Shown: positions 25,125-35,045 of the stretch, piece by piece
Position numbering within the stretch: position 1 is the stretch's first letter
How the letters are laid out: each line of letters opens with the position of its first letter
Assembly (NCBI GenBank): GCA_002356215.1
Contig: AP017960.1
Location: 62,001 to 126,000 of the forward strand
Reading direction: 5' to 3'
Origin: [Synechococcus] sp. NIES-970
GTDB taxonomy: Bacteria; Cyanobacteriota; Cyanobacteriia; Cyanobacteriales; MRBY01
Length of the DNA: 64,000 nucleotides
Program-made: the position numbers and the translations under genes
The notes under the pieces: generated by a model
What the model saw: the letters and a program-made list of their open reading frames with translations, nothing else
What the model was told of the DNA's origin: nothing
Databases searched by the model: none

Positions 25125-26924
25125 CTAATATTCAGTAACTAAATAAAGAGCATTATTCACTTTTCCATAGGCTGCAGCATGGGGGCGATCGCTATCATCA
25201 CCATAGCCGTATGTAATCAATCGATTCCGATTTAAACAGAGTTTTGTAAACTGGGGTGCAAGTAAATTAAATAACTCAAATCTTGACTTCAATTCGGGAA
25301 AACGGCTTTGATAATTTAAAATTGCCTGTCGAACTTGACTCCAAAACTTCCATTCAGAATAGTTGGCATAGGTTTCTAATAAATCAGAAAGATAACGGTG
25401 ATGACAAATAAATAAACCTGCAAAAATAAATTGACATAACCCTTCTGGAGGTTCAGTTAATAAAATTTTACGCAAATCATTGGTTAAGTTTCCGAGTTCG
25501 GGCAAGGGATATTCACTAACATTCACATCATCGACAAAATCTTTCATGGCTAGACGGTGAGGAGTATGGTTTTTCAATACTAAAATTGTATTTTCTCCAT
25601 GGGGTGAAAACACCACTCCATAACGATAGAGGTAATGTAAAAGGGGCGGTAAAACAGTATTAAATAGGCGACCTAACCATTGCTCTAAGGTTAAACCTGA
25701 TTTTTCCACTAACTGAAGGATATAGGGAGAATTTTGATAGTCACAATGTAAGAGAGATGCAAGGGTGACGGCTTGTTCATCGTCTTCGAGATAGCTTAAA
25801 ACGCTTTCCCGCCATAGGCAACCTAACATTTCCTTGTATTGATAGGGTGCGCCAGAGAGATTTTGATAATAGGGGTGATTGTAGTTTAAACTTGCAATTT
25901 CTCCGGGTAGAATGAGACGACATTCTTGACTTAAAAATGAATCTCCATCACAGATAGATTTTACCCACTCAGTTACTTTTGGGGCGACTTGGGTTCGCTC
26001 GTTGGGTAAGCCACGGTAAACCAAGGTATTTAAAATACCGAGGGGAAGTTTTACGTGATGTTTTTGGCGATGGCTAATATTGACAAAGGTACGAATAGAT
26101 TGTTGTGGGAGATACTGGTCATGACTCTTGCCCAAATAAATAATTGACTTGAGGGCGATCGCCTCCGCAAATAAAGGGATCACAATATTTTTCCATTGCC
26201 AATCATGGACGGGGAGAAAATAATAATCTTCTGGGTTTAGTTGTTCATTGAGCAGAGTTTGCTTAAATGTTTGGGTTGTTTCGGGCTCTAATTCTTCTAT
26301 GATTAGCCGTTGATAATCTAATGATGGAATGGCATTAAAAGTGCTATCCTTGCGCGCGATTGCAATCCATGTCATACAAATTGGCTCTTTACTCTCTGGG
26401 GCATGGAGAAGATAGTCATCATAGCCAAATCCGATACGCCCCTTATTAAAAGTAATCCAGGGATGTCCTTCCATTTCCCCTTCAAGATGGGCATAATCCA
26501 AAGCTAATAAATCTACTTTTTTTGCCGTTTTATTCCGTTGAATATGAGCATCTGCTACCAAAGTATTACTCAATTCTTTAATTAAATGGGCGGTAGTTTC
26601 TGCCGTCATGCCTACGGTTTGATGAATGTCAATGGCAAACTGAAATGGACTTGTAGCAGTTTCCCACTCACCGTTTTCTCGACGATAAATAGATTCTGGC
26701 AAGACGCGGTAACTATCAAAAAGACGTTTTTTTGCTTGGAATTTGTAACTGATGCCTTTTGGTAAGTTTAGTTGATAGGAAATCAAAGAATCTCGTTGTT
26801 CAATGATTTCAGGGGAAATAATTTCCTCATAAAGAAACTCCGATAGCATTTTCGCTAATAATTTTTGACTGACATCTTGCCAAATTACAGGGTTAAAAGC
26901 AGAGTTGAGAGTATTAAATTGCAT
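25125..26924 (-). CDS. NIS siderophore synthetase, IucC/RhbF-like
   Basis: A 599-residue IucA/IucC-family ATP-dependent synthetase, which condenses a hydroxamated diamine with a citrate carboxylate. Motifs: EGEMEGHPWITFNKGRIGFG (ATP-binding EGHPxxxxxKGRxGF), LPVHDWQWKNIV (HxWQ), QSIRTFVN and HGENTILV near the C-terminus. The start at 26924 follows TTAGGAGAAAAAACC, a good ribosome-binding site; an upstream ATG would add eight residues. It is the last gene of the operon. By comparison with rhbABCDEF it should add the second arm to the citrate half-molecule made by the other synthetase. Confidence 0.92.
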   Translation of the reverse strand: MQFNTLNSAFNPVIWQDVSQKLLAKMLSEFLYEEIISPEIIEQRDSLISYQLNLPKGISYKFQAKKRLFDSYRVLPESIYRRENGEWETATSPFQFAIDIHQTVGMTAETTAHLIKELSNTLVADAHIQRNKTAKKVDLLALDYAHLEGEMEGHPWITFNKGRIGFGYDDYLLHAPESKEPICMTWIAIARKDSTFNAIPSLDYQRLIIEELEPETTQTFKQTLLNEQLNPEDYYFLPVHDWQWKNIVIPLFAEAIALKSIIYLGKSHDQYLPQQSIRTFVNISHRQKHHVKLPLGILNTLVYRGLPNERTQVAPKVTEWVKSICDGDSFLSQECRLILPGEIASLNYNHPYYQNLSGAPYQYKEMLGCLWRESVLSYLEDDEQAVTLASLLHCDYQNSPYILQLVEKSGLTLEQWLGRLFNTVLPPLLHYLYRYGVVFSPHGENTILVLKNHTPHRLAMKDFVDDVNVSEYPLPELGNLTNDLRKILLTEPPEGLCQFIFAGLFICHHRYLSDLLETYANYSEWKFWSQVRQAILNYQSRFPELKSRFELFNLLAPQFTKLCLNRNRLITYGYGDDSDRPHAAAYGKVNNALYLVTEY

Positions 26925-26992
26925 GGTTTTTTCTCCTAATATTTGCAAGTAATTAAATTCAAAAAAAGATATGGATGTGAATGGAAATAATC

Positions 26993-28180
26993 CTATGAAA
27001 ACCCTTCAGAAAGTTTGAGTCTAAAAACTGTTAATTTCGCCAAAGCTAAATTCAAAATACATAAAGTGGCGGCGGCAATGAGGGGGAATGCCAAACCATA
27101 GCTATTCACCAAACTAGAAGCCAGTAAAGGCGCACTTAGGTGTCCAATGTTGGCAAAGGAAGTAATCAGACCATAATTAAAATGTAGATGATTGGATTTA
27201 CTATTTTCAAACAATTTGAGTTCTAAAACCCCTTGGGTAATCGCCAGAAAGAAACCATAAATTACCCTTGCCATAATGAATATAGGCAATGATTGGCTAA
27301 AACCTTGGAGGTATAAACTTCCAATTAATAGCATTATTCCCGTGGTATAAAGCATAGACAAACGGCTAGATGTGGCAAAATGGCGAATAAATGGCATAGA
27401 TGCGATCGCCATTACACTGGGAATAAGAAATAGGAAACTACTGGTCATTAAATCAACACCAAAGGGCGTAGGCTCTGTCACATAGGCAGTAAAATAAGGT
27501 CTTACTAAATTATTCGCTAGTTGAAAAGTGAGAACTACCAAACCAATAGCGATAATAAATCCCCACGGGTTTTTCCCTGAATCAACATTTTTAGCAATAT
27601 TTTTTTGCTGATTTAACTTGGGAATATTCTTAAGTAGCATAAAACATAAAGCGAATTGTAAAACATCACCCAAAGCCACCCCATAAAACAAGTGCAAAGG
27701 ATGCTGTAAATTGAGAACCCAAGCCCCAACCACTGTCGATGACACAATCGCCCCATGAAAAACCGCCTGATAAACTCCTGTTAAAGTACTTCTCCTATGC
27801 TCCCCCCCCAATTCAATAATCAACGGATAGAGCAAAAAGTAACTACTCTTAAAAATAAGTAATAGAACCGTAATAAACGTAAATTGATAAACATTTTGTG
27901 TTAATGCCATCATTGCCGTCATTACCGCCGTGCCTAATTGTCCAACAGATAACAGTTTTCTCGCCTCAAACCGCTTCGCTAAAAACCCCCAAAAGGGAGT
28001 AAAAAGAACCACTGTTAATCGACAAATAAAGATATAGTATCCTGCATAACTTAAATCCTCAACCCCGAAAACCTTACTAAAAAATAAAGGGTAAAAAGGA
28101 GACAGCAACACCTCCGAAAACAAAGACAAAAATACACAAAAAAACAAACCGATAATCATTTTTTGTGAAATAGTCTTCAT
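26993..28180 (-). CDS. MFS transporter, probable siderophore exporter
   Basis: A 395-residue major-facilitator protein with twelve hydrophobic segments. The helix 2-3 loop FTPFWGFLAKRFEARKLL is the G-x-x-x-D/R-K-R-R-like MFS motif A. The gene overlaps the monooxygenase stop by four bases (ATGA), inside a siderophore biosynthesis operon, so export of the finished siderophore is the likely role. Import of the ferric form would need a TonB receptor, which is absent here. Compared with the rhb order, it is inserted between the monooxygenase and the second synthetase. Confidence 0.87.
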   Translation of the reverse strand: MKTISQKMIIGLFFCVFLSLFSEVLLSPFYPLFFSKVFGVEDLSYAGYYIFICRLTVVLFTPFWGFLAKRFEARKLLSVGQLGTAVMTAMMALTQNVYQFTFITVLLLIFKSSYFLLYPLIIELGGEHRRSTLTGVYQAVFHGAIVSSTVVGAWVLNLQHPLHLFYGVALGDVLQFALCFMLLKNIPKLNQQKNIAKNVDSGKNPWGFIIAIGLVVLTFQLANNLVRPYFTAYVTEPTPFGVDLMTSSFLFLIPSVMAIASMPFIRHFATSSRLSMLYTTGIMLLIGSLYLQGFSQSLPIFIMARVIYGFFLAITQGVLELKLFENSKSNHLHFNYGLITSFANIGHLSAPLLASSLVNSYGLAFPLIAAATLCILNLALAKLTVFRLKLSEGFS

Positions 28181-29478
28181 CCAGTAACCCCAAACTCTTG
28201 GAAAACATTTTGAGAGGAAACAGGATAAATTTCTTCTTCCAATAGGGTATTAATAATCACAGAACTTCGGTGAGCGCCTAAGCCTAAATCTGGGGCGCCA
28301 ATGCCATGAGTATGCAGTTCGCCATTTTGAACAAAAATAGAGTTAGGAATATCTTGGGTTAACTGCAAACGATAATCAAAATTAACACTATAGCGGTGCT
28401 GAGAATCCCACTGAATTAGGGAATTTAATCCGTCCATAAATGAGGGAATAGAATGCTGATAACCTGTCGCCAAAATAATACAATCAGTATCATGGCTTAC
28501 ATAAGCATCCTCTTGACAGTGACGATAACTTAATCGATAACCCATCTCGGTTTGTTCAACTTCTTTAACTTCTAACAAAGCACGAAGACGCACATTGAGG
28601 GCTTTTTGACCAATAGAACGCTCATACAATAGATTGTAAATATCAGCAATTAAACTAAAGCTAATTCCTTTGTAAAGAAGGTTTTGCCTACTTCTGATCT
28701 GATCTCGTTTTTCCTGTGGTAAATGATAAAAATATTTGATGTAGTCAGGGGAAAAATGTTCTAGCCCTAACTTAGAATATTCCATGGGAAAGAAGCCCGA
28801 TGAACGGGTGTGCCATTCTAAATAGTAATGATACTTTTCTTGATCCTGCAAAAGCTGATAAAACACTTCGGCGGCACTCTGCCCAGAACCAATGACGGTG
28901 ACAGATTTTGCGGTTTGATATTGATTTTGCTTATGTAGAAATTCTGCGGAATGGAAAATATTTTTCTGAGATTGAAAATTTTTAAAACAAGGGGGCATTG
29001 CAGGAGTTGTGCCAACCCCTAAGACTAAGTTTTTAGCTTTGTAACTGCTAGTTTCAGAGGTTAAGACATTTTTTGATTGAACCATAAAATATCCCCCCTC
29101 ATGCAATGTAATAGACTCCACTTTTTCTGAAAAACGACAACTTTTAAGCTGTTGTGAAACCCATTGACAATAATGGTTGTATTCACGGCGATAAATTTTA
29201 AATTCTTCCAGAAAATAAAAATTATAAAGGCGAGAATGTTCCCGTAAATAATTCAAAAAGGTAAAACGACTACGGGGATCTGCCATAGTTACCAAATCGG
29301 CAAGAAATGGTACTTGAATGGTTGTTCCTTCCATCAGTAGTCCTTCATGCCATTGAAATTCTGTTTTTTGTTCCAGAAAAATAGTCTCTAATTGAGAAAT
29401 GGGTTCTATGAGGGCGGCCAAACTCAAATTAAATGGGCCAATACCAACCCCTAAAAGATCGTAAATTTTTTCGGTCAT
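28177..29478 (-). CDS. Siderophore N-hydroxylase (IucD/RhbE/SidA-like flavin monooxygenase)
   Basis: A 433-residue FAD/NADPH-dependent N-monooxygenase. FAD motif LLGVGIGPFNLSLAALIEP, the NADPH motif VTVIGSGQSAAEVFYQLLQD and the ATGYQHSIP motif near the C-terminus are all intact. It hydroxylates the terminal amine of 1,3-diaminopropane derived from diaminobutyrate, a hydroxamate precursor. It lies 86 bases downstream of the acetyltransferase. Translation of the following MFS gene is coupled to it. Confidence 0.93.
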   Translation of the reverse strand: MTEKIYDLLGVGIGPFNLSLAALIEPISQLETIFLEQKTEFQWHEGLLMEGTTIQVPFLADLVTMADPRSRFTFLNYLREHSRLYNFYFLEEFKIYRREYNHYCQWVSQQLKSCRFSEKVESITLHEGGYFMVQSKNVLTSETSSYKAKNLVLGVGTTPAMPPCFKNFQSQKNIFHSAEFLHKQNQYQTAKSVTVIGSGQSAAEVFYQLLQDQEKYHYYLEWHTRSSGFFPMEYSKLGLEHFSPDYIKYFYHLPQEKRDQIRSRQNLLYKGISFSLIADIYNLLYERSIGQKALNVRLRALLEVKEVEQTEMGYRLSYRHCQEDAYVSHDTDCIILATGYQHSIPSFMDGLNSLIQWDSQHRYSVNFDYRLQLTQDIPNSIFVQNGELHTHGIGAPDLGLGAHRSSVIINTLLEEEIYPVSSQNVFQEFGVTG

Positions 29479-29564
29479 TGTTGATTGTTTGTCTAAATTC
29501 TTAAGATGTACAAAACTTGCTTATTGAGAGGATCTAAAATAATGCCTTTAGCTCTTACTATGAG

Positions 29565-30176
29565 TTAATCAAAATTTGCCGATGTGAAAATATTTTGATC
29601 CCAAAGTTCTTCAAATTTGGTGCGATCGCACTTCATTAATACACCGGTTTTGTCTGGTAAATCAATTTCTTTTTGAAACTCAAAGCCACATTTTTTAAAG
29701 ATATGGATCATTTTTGGGTTTCTGGCATCAGGCTCGGTGACAATTCTTTGAGTTTCTGGGGTCTGGAATTGAAACATAGTCATGGCACGTAATAAAGGTA
29801 ACGCCAAACCTTGCCCCAAAAATTGGGTGTCCCCAATGAGTAAATGAATGCCCTGATCAAATTTTCCTGCCTGATAGTAATTGGCAATAATATCATCGAT
29901 CGCCCAGTAGGACTCCCAATAACTTATGGGAACATCATTTAATGAACCGATGTACAATGTTTGGTGAGGATCTGCGATCGCCTTAATGAGATGATCATGC
30001 ATTTTTTCTAAGGAAAAGTTCAACTTCCAAAAAGGAATCACATGGGGACAATTCATCCATTGATGAATCCGTTGTAAATCCTCCGTGAGAGTGACAGGGC
30101 GAAAAGAAATCTCTTTATCAATGGTGCGATCGTAAATAGTAAAATTTTCCTTCCTCGTTAAAATTGATTTAGACAT
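29565..30176 (-). CDS. GNAT N-acyltransferase (IucB/RhbD-like)
   Basis: A 203-residue acyltransferase of the IucB/AlcB type. It shows FRPVTLTEDLQRIHQWMNCPHVIPFWKL, then the acetyl-CoA loop region FLGQGLALPLLRAM and the C-terminal EPDARNPKMIHIFKKCGFEF. It acylates the hydroxylamine to a hydroxamate. In synechobactin-like siderophores one arm carries a fatty acyl chain instead of acetyl, so chain-length preference here decides the product and cannot be read from sequence. The ATG at 30176 is six bases after AGGAGG; the upstream in-frame GTG is too close to that site. Its start lies inside the end of the preceding synthetase gene. Confidence 0.9.
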   Translation of the reverse strand: MSKSILTRKENFTIYDRTIDKEISFRPVTLTEDLQRIHQWMNCPHVIPFWKLNFSLEKMHDHLIKAIADPHQTLYIGSLNDVPISYWESYWAIDDIIANYYQAGKFDQGIHLLIGDTQFLGQGLALPLLRAMTMFQFQTPETQRIVTEPDARNPKMIHIFKKCGFEFQKEIDLPDKTGVLMKCDRTKFEELWDQNIFTSANFD

Positions 30177-32019
30177 AAGCACCTCCTAAAACGGGATTTT
30201 TCTTTTCTACTAAGGGATTGTGAATATCAACATAAACAGATTGAGTAGCCACAGAACCAACCAATTCGTCCATATCATGGAAACAAGTTAACAAATTAGC
30301 TTTACTGCGCAGTGTGGTTTGTTTTAAATTCTCCAGCAATAATGAACCAGACAAATTCACATTTTCAAATTCTGTTAAATGTTTTCTTAGTTCCGCAAAA
30401 AGTAACGACTCATCAATCAATCCCGCCACACCAAAAGCATTAATTAAACCAAAAATATTATTAATGAAGAGATAGTACATTAATCGTTCATCAATCACCC
30501 CATCATCGCAGATTGTTTCGCTTTTCTCACTGATATTGGGCAAGATACTATTAAGCAAATATTGAAAAGAGCGACGGTAATAATAACCTTGATTGTCTCG
30601 ATAAAAAAATCGATGGGGATAACCTTCTTTCAACTCTAAAAGGCTATTTTGTTGGTGAGCTTCTAGGGCAATGCCATAGGTAAAATAAAGCCAAAGAATA
30701 GGTTTTAAGGAAATCTGCAAATACTCTTGAAACCACTTTAAGCTAATTACCTCCGTAGAAACATTTTCTTTTTTGGCAAGGGTACGAATAATAGTTCCTA
30801 AACGGGAACTTTGACCTGTAACAGAATCTTGACAGAGGGCAATTAAACAGGTTGCATCGGTGGTGGCGTTGGTAGGTTGAGCATTGCTATGACTTTGATA
30901 ATTTTCCCTGTGAAAAGGATTACTCCTCAAAATCGTGGCAAATCCAGATTCTAAGCCATCAAGGGGGATGGTAATATAAGTGGGATCTCGAACAATATCA
31001 AAGTTAGGAAAATGTGCATACAAATCCTCCCCAATGGGACTAGAAAGGATGCGATTAACTTCTAAACCCCGCTCTAATTCCTTATATAGATTTCCTCGAA
31101 TGGAGTTGGTAATTTTTACATTTAAGGAAAGTTTAAACATGAATTGCGATTGAGAATTATAAACGGTGCGAATAGAGGAAGTGGGTTGATAGGGTTTGCC
31201 CTGTTGTCCTATGTCTTCTAATAAGCCCTCGTTTAACAATTCCTGCACTTTGGGGGAATGTTTTAACCATTTTGCCTGCCATGGATGGACGGGAATCAGG
31301 GCGTATTCATCTGGGTTACAATATTTATTTTTAAAAGATTCACTGATGTTTTGATCTGCCCGTAGTTCCTCTTTGATCAATTCTGTGGCTGTTTTTTCGA
31401 GGCTTGAGCCTTCGAGGACGATGGATGAATGGGCGCGAAAATAATGTAGGGAAAACTCACCTTGAGTTTCCGGGGAATAGATGGGTAATTCCTCCTCTAA
31501 AAATCCTTGGCGACTTTTGGGGGTGGGGTGAAAATGATGCCCAAAAATCAAAGATTGTTCGCTGTCAATAAAGTTTTGATGGAAGTCATATAAACTATCA
31601 ATGTCTGGCTGACGATGGCTTAAAAACTGCTCGATGTTTTGGCAACTTTGGATCACCCGCAGAATTAATTCGTCACAGTTTTCTGAGCTATTACTATTTA
31701 GGCTTAGCTCTTTGGAAATTAGTGCAGTTAAGGTTACGTAGTCGAGTTTTAATAGTTCGTTGGTGTTTTGGGGCTTGTAGAAAATGGGAAAGCTAAACAA
31801 GTGGCGATCGCTCAATGACCAATAACGAACTCCTGCAAAAATATCTAAATTTTGATGGGGTAATGGACAACAAAGGACGACTTTTGCTTCGGTTAGTTCA
31901 CTGATTTTGATTGCTAACGGTATATCAGGGGGTAATTTTTTATACTCTCTGGTTTCTCGCAGATAACAATTGAGAAAACTTTGAATAGTAGCTTGTTCAG
32001 CAATTTTTTTTGAGTTCAT
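30169..32019 (-). CDS. NIS siderophore synthetase, IucA/RhbC-like
   Basis: A 616-residue IucA/IucC-family synthetase. Motifs: FGHHFHPTPKSRQGF (the ATP-binding GHxxHPxxKxRxGF), IPVHPWQAKWL (HPWQ), SSIRTVYNSQSQFMFKLSLN, and ALEAHQQNSLLEL in the C-terminal palm. It forms the first amide with citrate. It is six bases downstream of the decarboxylase gene. It is only distantly similar to the second synthetase in the operon, as expected for type A versus type C enzymes. Confidence 0.92.
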   Translation of the reverse strand: MNSKKIAEQATIQSFLNCYLRETREYKKLPPDIPLAIKISELTEAKVVLCCPLPHQNLDIFAGVRYWSLSDRHLFSFPIFYKPQNTNELLKLDYVTLTALISKELSLNSNSSENCDELILRVIQSCQNIEQFLSHRQPDIDSLYDFHQNFIDSEQSLIFGHHFHPTPKSRQGFLEEELPIYSPETQGEFSLHYFRAHSSIVLEGSSLEKTATELIKEELRADQNISESFKNKYCNPDEYALIPVHPWQAKWLKHSPKVQELLNEGLLEDIGQQGKPYQPTSSIRTVYNSQSQFMFKLSLNVKITNSIRGNLYKELERGLEVNRILSSPIGEDLYAHFPNFDIVRDPTYITIPLDGLESGFATILRSNPFHRENYQSHSNAQPTNATTDATCLIALCQDSVTGQSSRLGTIIRTLAKKENVSTEVISLKWFQEYLQISLKPILWLYFTYGIALEAHQQNSLLELKEGYPHRFFYRDNQGYYYRRSFQYLLNSILPNISEKSETICDDGVIDERLMYYLFINNIFGLINAFGVAGLIDESLLFAELRKHLTEFENVNLSGSLLLENLKQTTLRSKANLLTCFHDMDELVGSVATQSVYVDIHNPLVEKKNPVLGGAYV

Positions 32020-32025
32020 GGTTGT

Positions 32026-33519
32026 TTATATCTGTTGTAATGTTTTACCTAGGGATTTGATCTCGATTAGTAGTTTTTGGAGATCCTCCAAGGTTGTCAG
32101 AGGATTTAGGAGGGTAAATTTGAGATAGTTTTTACCTTCGACTTGGGTTTGAGCAATAATTGCTTTGCCTTCGAGCATCAATTTTTTGGGAATTTGTTCA
32201 TTGATGCGATCAATCTCGGTTGCTGTTCCTTGACTGGGTTGATAGCGAAATACAACGGCGTTGATGGTGGGTATATTCGCCAACTCTAATTCTGTATCTT
32301 CGGCAATAATATGGGCGATCGCCTCTGCTAACTCGATGGTGCTATCAATCATTACCCCAAAGGTTTCCACCCCCAAGATTTTCAAAGACAGCCATAACTT
32401 TAAAGCATCAAACCGTCGGGTAGTTTGAATTGATTTTGTCACTAAATCGGGAATACCCTGGGCTTCATTACCTTCGGGATTGAGATAGTCTGCATGGAGT
32501 TTAATCAAACTAAAATTAGCCTGATTTTTGAGCAGAAATGCACCGCAACTAATCGGTTGATAAAAGAGTTTATGGAAATCAACGGTGATGGAGTCGGCAA
32601 GTTCAATTCCTTTTAGTTTTTGACTATGGATTTGACTTAGTTTTAAGGCACCACCATAGGCAGCATCAACATGAAACCATAAATCATTTTCTTGGGCAAT
32701 TTTTGCAAGTTCAGGTAAAGGATCAATACTACCAAAGTCAGTAGTTCCCGCCGTGGCAACGATGGCAATGGGTCGTAAATTATTTTCTTTGAGTTCCGTT
32801 AGTTTTTTAACCAAAATTGTTGGTTTTAGTTGGAAATTCTCATCAGTTTCAATGGGAATAACGGCATTTTCTCCTAAGCCTAAAATTGCTGCAGCTTGAC
32901 GAACAGTAAAGTGAGCAACATTAGAACATAAAATCCGAAATTGTTGGGCCTCTGGCGGTAACCCTTGCTGTTGAATTTGCCAGTTTAAGTGGGTTTTGGC
33001 ATAGTTATCCCTCGCCAGCAGTAACCCCATCAAATTGGATTGGGTGCCACCACTGGTAAAAGTGCCATCAGCAGCATTGCTGTAACCAAACAAATCACAG
33101 AGCCATCGGGTTAATTGTTGCTCCAGAATGGTTGCACTGGGGCTTTGATCCCAAGAATCCATCGATTGATTCAAACTGGTAATGATCAATTCGGCGGCGA
33201 TCGCCGGAATTAGGGGGGGACAGTGGAGATGAGCAATACAGTTGGGGTGGGCCACCATGGCTGCATTGCCAATGATCTGGGATAACTCAGTTTGAATTTG
33301 TTGATAATCTTTCTGAATAAAGTTTTTGGGGCAAAAGTTCCTGAAGCTTTCCTCCAATACCCAAGGAGCTAGACCAGTATAGGCTTGTCTTTGTTGAGAT
33401 AGATTTGTAATAAGTAGATTTTGGGCAATGGCGATCGCCTGCTGATAACTCTCAATACTTTCTGCTTGATCCGTCAGAAAATATTGGTCAAAGCGGCGCG
33501 CCTGACGCGATGATGACAT
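32026..33519 (-). CDS. L-2,4-diaminobutyrate decarboxylase (PLP, group II)
   Basis: A 497-residue group II PLP decarboxylase. The PLP-lysine is in ADSITVDFHKLFYQP. Upstream are WHVDAAYGGAL (the PLP-pairing Asp) and GTFTSGGTQSNLMGLLLAR. It converts L-2,4-diaminobutyrate to 1,3-diaminopropane, the diamine of schizokinen/rhizobactin-type siderophores. It lies 96 bases downstream of the aminotransferase gene, the largest gap in the operon apart from that before the hydroxylase. No separate promoter is obvious. Confidence 0.93.
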   Translation of the reverse strand: MSSSRQARRFDQYFLTDQAESIESYQQAIAIAQNLLITNLSQQRQAYTGLAPWVLEESFRNFCPKNFIQKDYQQIQTELSQIIGNAAMVAHPNCIAHLHCPPLIPAIAAELIITSLNQSMDSWDQSPSATILEQQLTRWLCDLFGYSNAADGTFTSGGTQSNLMGLLLARDNYAKTHLNWQIQQQGLPPEAQQFRILCSNVAHFTVRQAAAILGLGENAVIPIETDENFQLKPTILVKKLTELKENNLRPIAIVATAGTTDFGSIDPLPELAKIAQENDLWFHVDAAYGGALKLSQIHSQKLKGIELADSITVDFHKLFYQPISCGAFLLKNQANFSLIKLHADYLNPEGNEAQGIPDLVTKSIQTTRRFDALKLWLSLKILGVETFGVMIDSTIELAEAIAHIIAEDTELELANIPTINAVVFRYQPSQGTATEIDRINEQIPKKLMLEGKAIIAQTQVEGKNYLKFTLLNPLTTLEDLQKLLIEIKSLGKTLQQI

Positions 33520-33615
33520 AGGAAAAATGGCTAGATTACTAAAGACAAAGATCCGCTAAAACCTTTATGGAGAAAGGGAGATCCGGTTTTAGATACAAAC
33601 TTGACGGCGATCACC

Positions 33616-35019
33616 CTAGGCGAATGCTTGTTCTGCAACCTGTACCGCTTGGGCAAAAATTTCACTGATGATATCGATCTGATCCGCAGTGATGATCAGA
33701 GGCGGCAGGAAACGCACTACTGTCCCAAAACGTCCGCCCAATTCCAGAATTAAACCCCGTTCCAGACAAGCCGCCTGAATCCGCCGCGCCAGCTCTGGGT
33801 AAGCTGTTTGTCCACCATTGGGATTGATAATCTCTACCCCGAGCATCAAGCCCCGTCCCCGCACATCACCAATACAGGAATGCTGCCCTTGGATAGCCCG
33901 TAAATTTTGCTTCAGGCGATCGCCCAAAACTTGCACAGAATGGACCAATTGATTTTCAATAATATAGTTAAGCGTGGCGGTACCCGCTGCCATTGCTAAC
34001 TGATTACCCCGGAACGTGCCAGCATGGGCGCCCGGTTTCCACAAATCGAGCTTCTCATCATACAAAACCACTGACAAAGGCAAAGAACCACCAATCGCCT
34101 TCGACAGTAGCAGCACATCTGGGGTAATTCCCGCCCGTTCAAACGCATATAGGTGACCCGTGCGTCCCCAACCCGTCTGGATCTCATCAATGATCAACGG
34201 AATATCCCGTTCACTGGTAATCCGTCTCATCTCCTGCAACCAAGCATCCGGCGCAGGAATCACGCCCCCTTCCCCTTGGACAACCTCCAAAATCATGCCC
34301 GCAGGTGGCACAATCCCACTTTCAGGATCTTCTAGCAAATATTCAATATAACGACTGCCAATCTGTTGACCGGTCTTACCACCAACCCCAAACGGACAAC
34401 GGTAATCATAGGGATAGGGCAGAAAATGGACATCCGCCATCAAACCCGTCACCGCAGCCTTGGGCGCAATATTCCCCGTTAAGCTTAAGGCCCCATGGCT
34501 CATACCATGGTAACCGCCAGAAAAGGAGAGGATACTCCGTCGTCCCGTTGCCGTTTTGACCAGTTTCAGAGCTGCTTCCACCGCATCCGCTCCCGTCGGA
34601 CCACAGAATTGGATCTTTGCTCGTTTCGCAAAATTTTCTGGCAAACTGGCGAATAATTCCGCCACAAAACGATCCTTGATCGGTGTCGTCAAATCCAATG
34701 TATGCAAAGGATAATTGCCTGTTAACGTCTGTTGCATTGCCTCAATGACCACCGGGTGATTATGCCCAAGGGCAAGGGTTCCTGCCCCTGCCAGACAGTC
34801 AAAATAGACATTGCCGTCCACATCCGTCACAAAAATGCCCTTTGCTTCCTGAATCGCCATCGGAATACGGCGGGGATAGCTACGGGCATTGGATTCCCGG
34901 AGCCCTTGACGTTCTAGATAGGCCTGGGAATGCTTCCCCGGCAGCGATCGCCCCTGTATTACCCCTGGATTAGGCCCAGTTGGGATCACTCGTCCTAAAT
35001 CATCACAAAGTTGTTGCAT
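33616..35019 (-). CDS. dat: Diaminobutyrate-2-oxoglutarate aminotransferase
   Basis: A 467-residue class III aminotransferase. The PLP-lysine is in LLLSKAIGGSLPLSVVLYD. Others are DEIQTGWGRTG, GPTGADAVEAALKLVKTATGR and SGGYHGMSHGALSLTG. The N-terminus (GPNPGVIQGRSLPGKHSQAYLERQ) is that of the DABA aminotransferase (RhbA/EctB-related) group. It makes L-2,4-diaminobutyrate from aspartate semialdehyde. It is GC-richer and carries more HIP1-like sites than the AT-rich genes downstream, so the operon may be a composite. It is the first gene of the operon, with an iron-box-like site 27 bases upstream of its ATG. Confidence 0.92.
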   Translation of the reverse strand: MQQLCDDLGRVIPTGPNPGVIQGRSLPGKHSQAYLERQGLRESNARSYPRRIPMAIQEAKGIFVTDVDGNVYFDCLAGAGTLALGHNHPVVIEAMQQTLTGNYPLHTLDLTTPIKDRFVAELFASLPENFAKRAKIQFCGPTGADAVEAALKLVKTATGRRSILSFSGGYHGMSHGALSLTGNIAPKAAVTGLMADVHFLPYPYDYRCPFGVGGKTGQQIGSRYIEYLLEDPESGIVPPAGMILEVVQGEGGVIPAPDAWLQEMRRITSERDIPLIIDEIQTGWGRTGHLYAFERAGITPDVLLLSKAIGGSLPLSVVLYDEKLDLWKPGAHAGTFRGNQLAMAAGTATLNYIIENQLVHSVQVLGDRLKQNLRAIQGQHSCIGDVRGRGLMLGVEIINPNGGQTAYPELARRIQAACLERGLILELGGRFGTVVRFLPPLIITADQIDIISEIFAQAVQVAEQAFA

Positions 35020-35045
35020 TGCTTTTCTTGGAATAAGGGTTCTTG

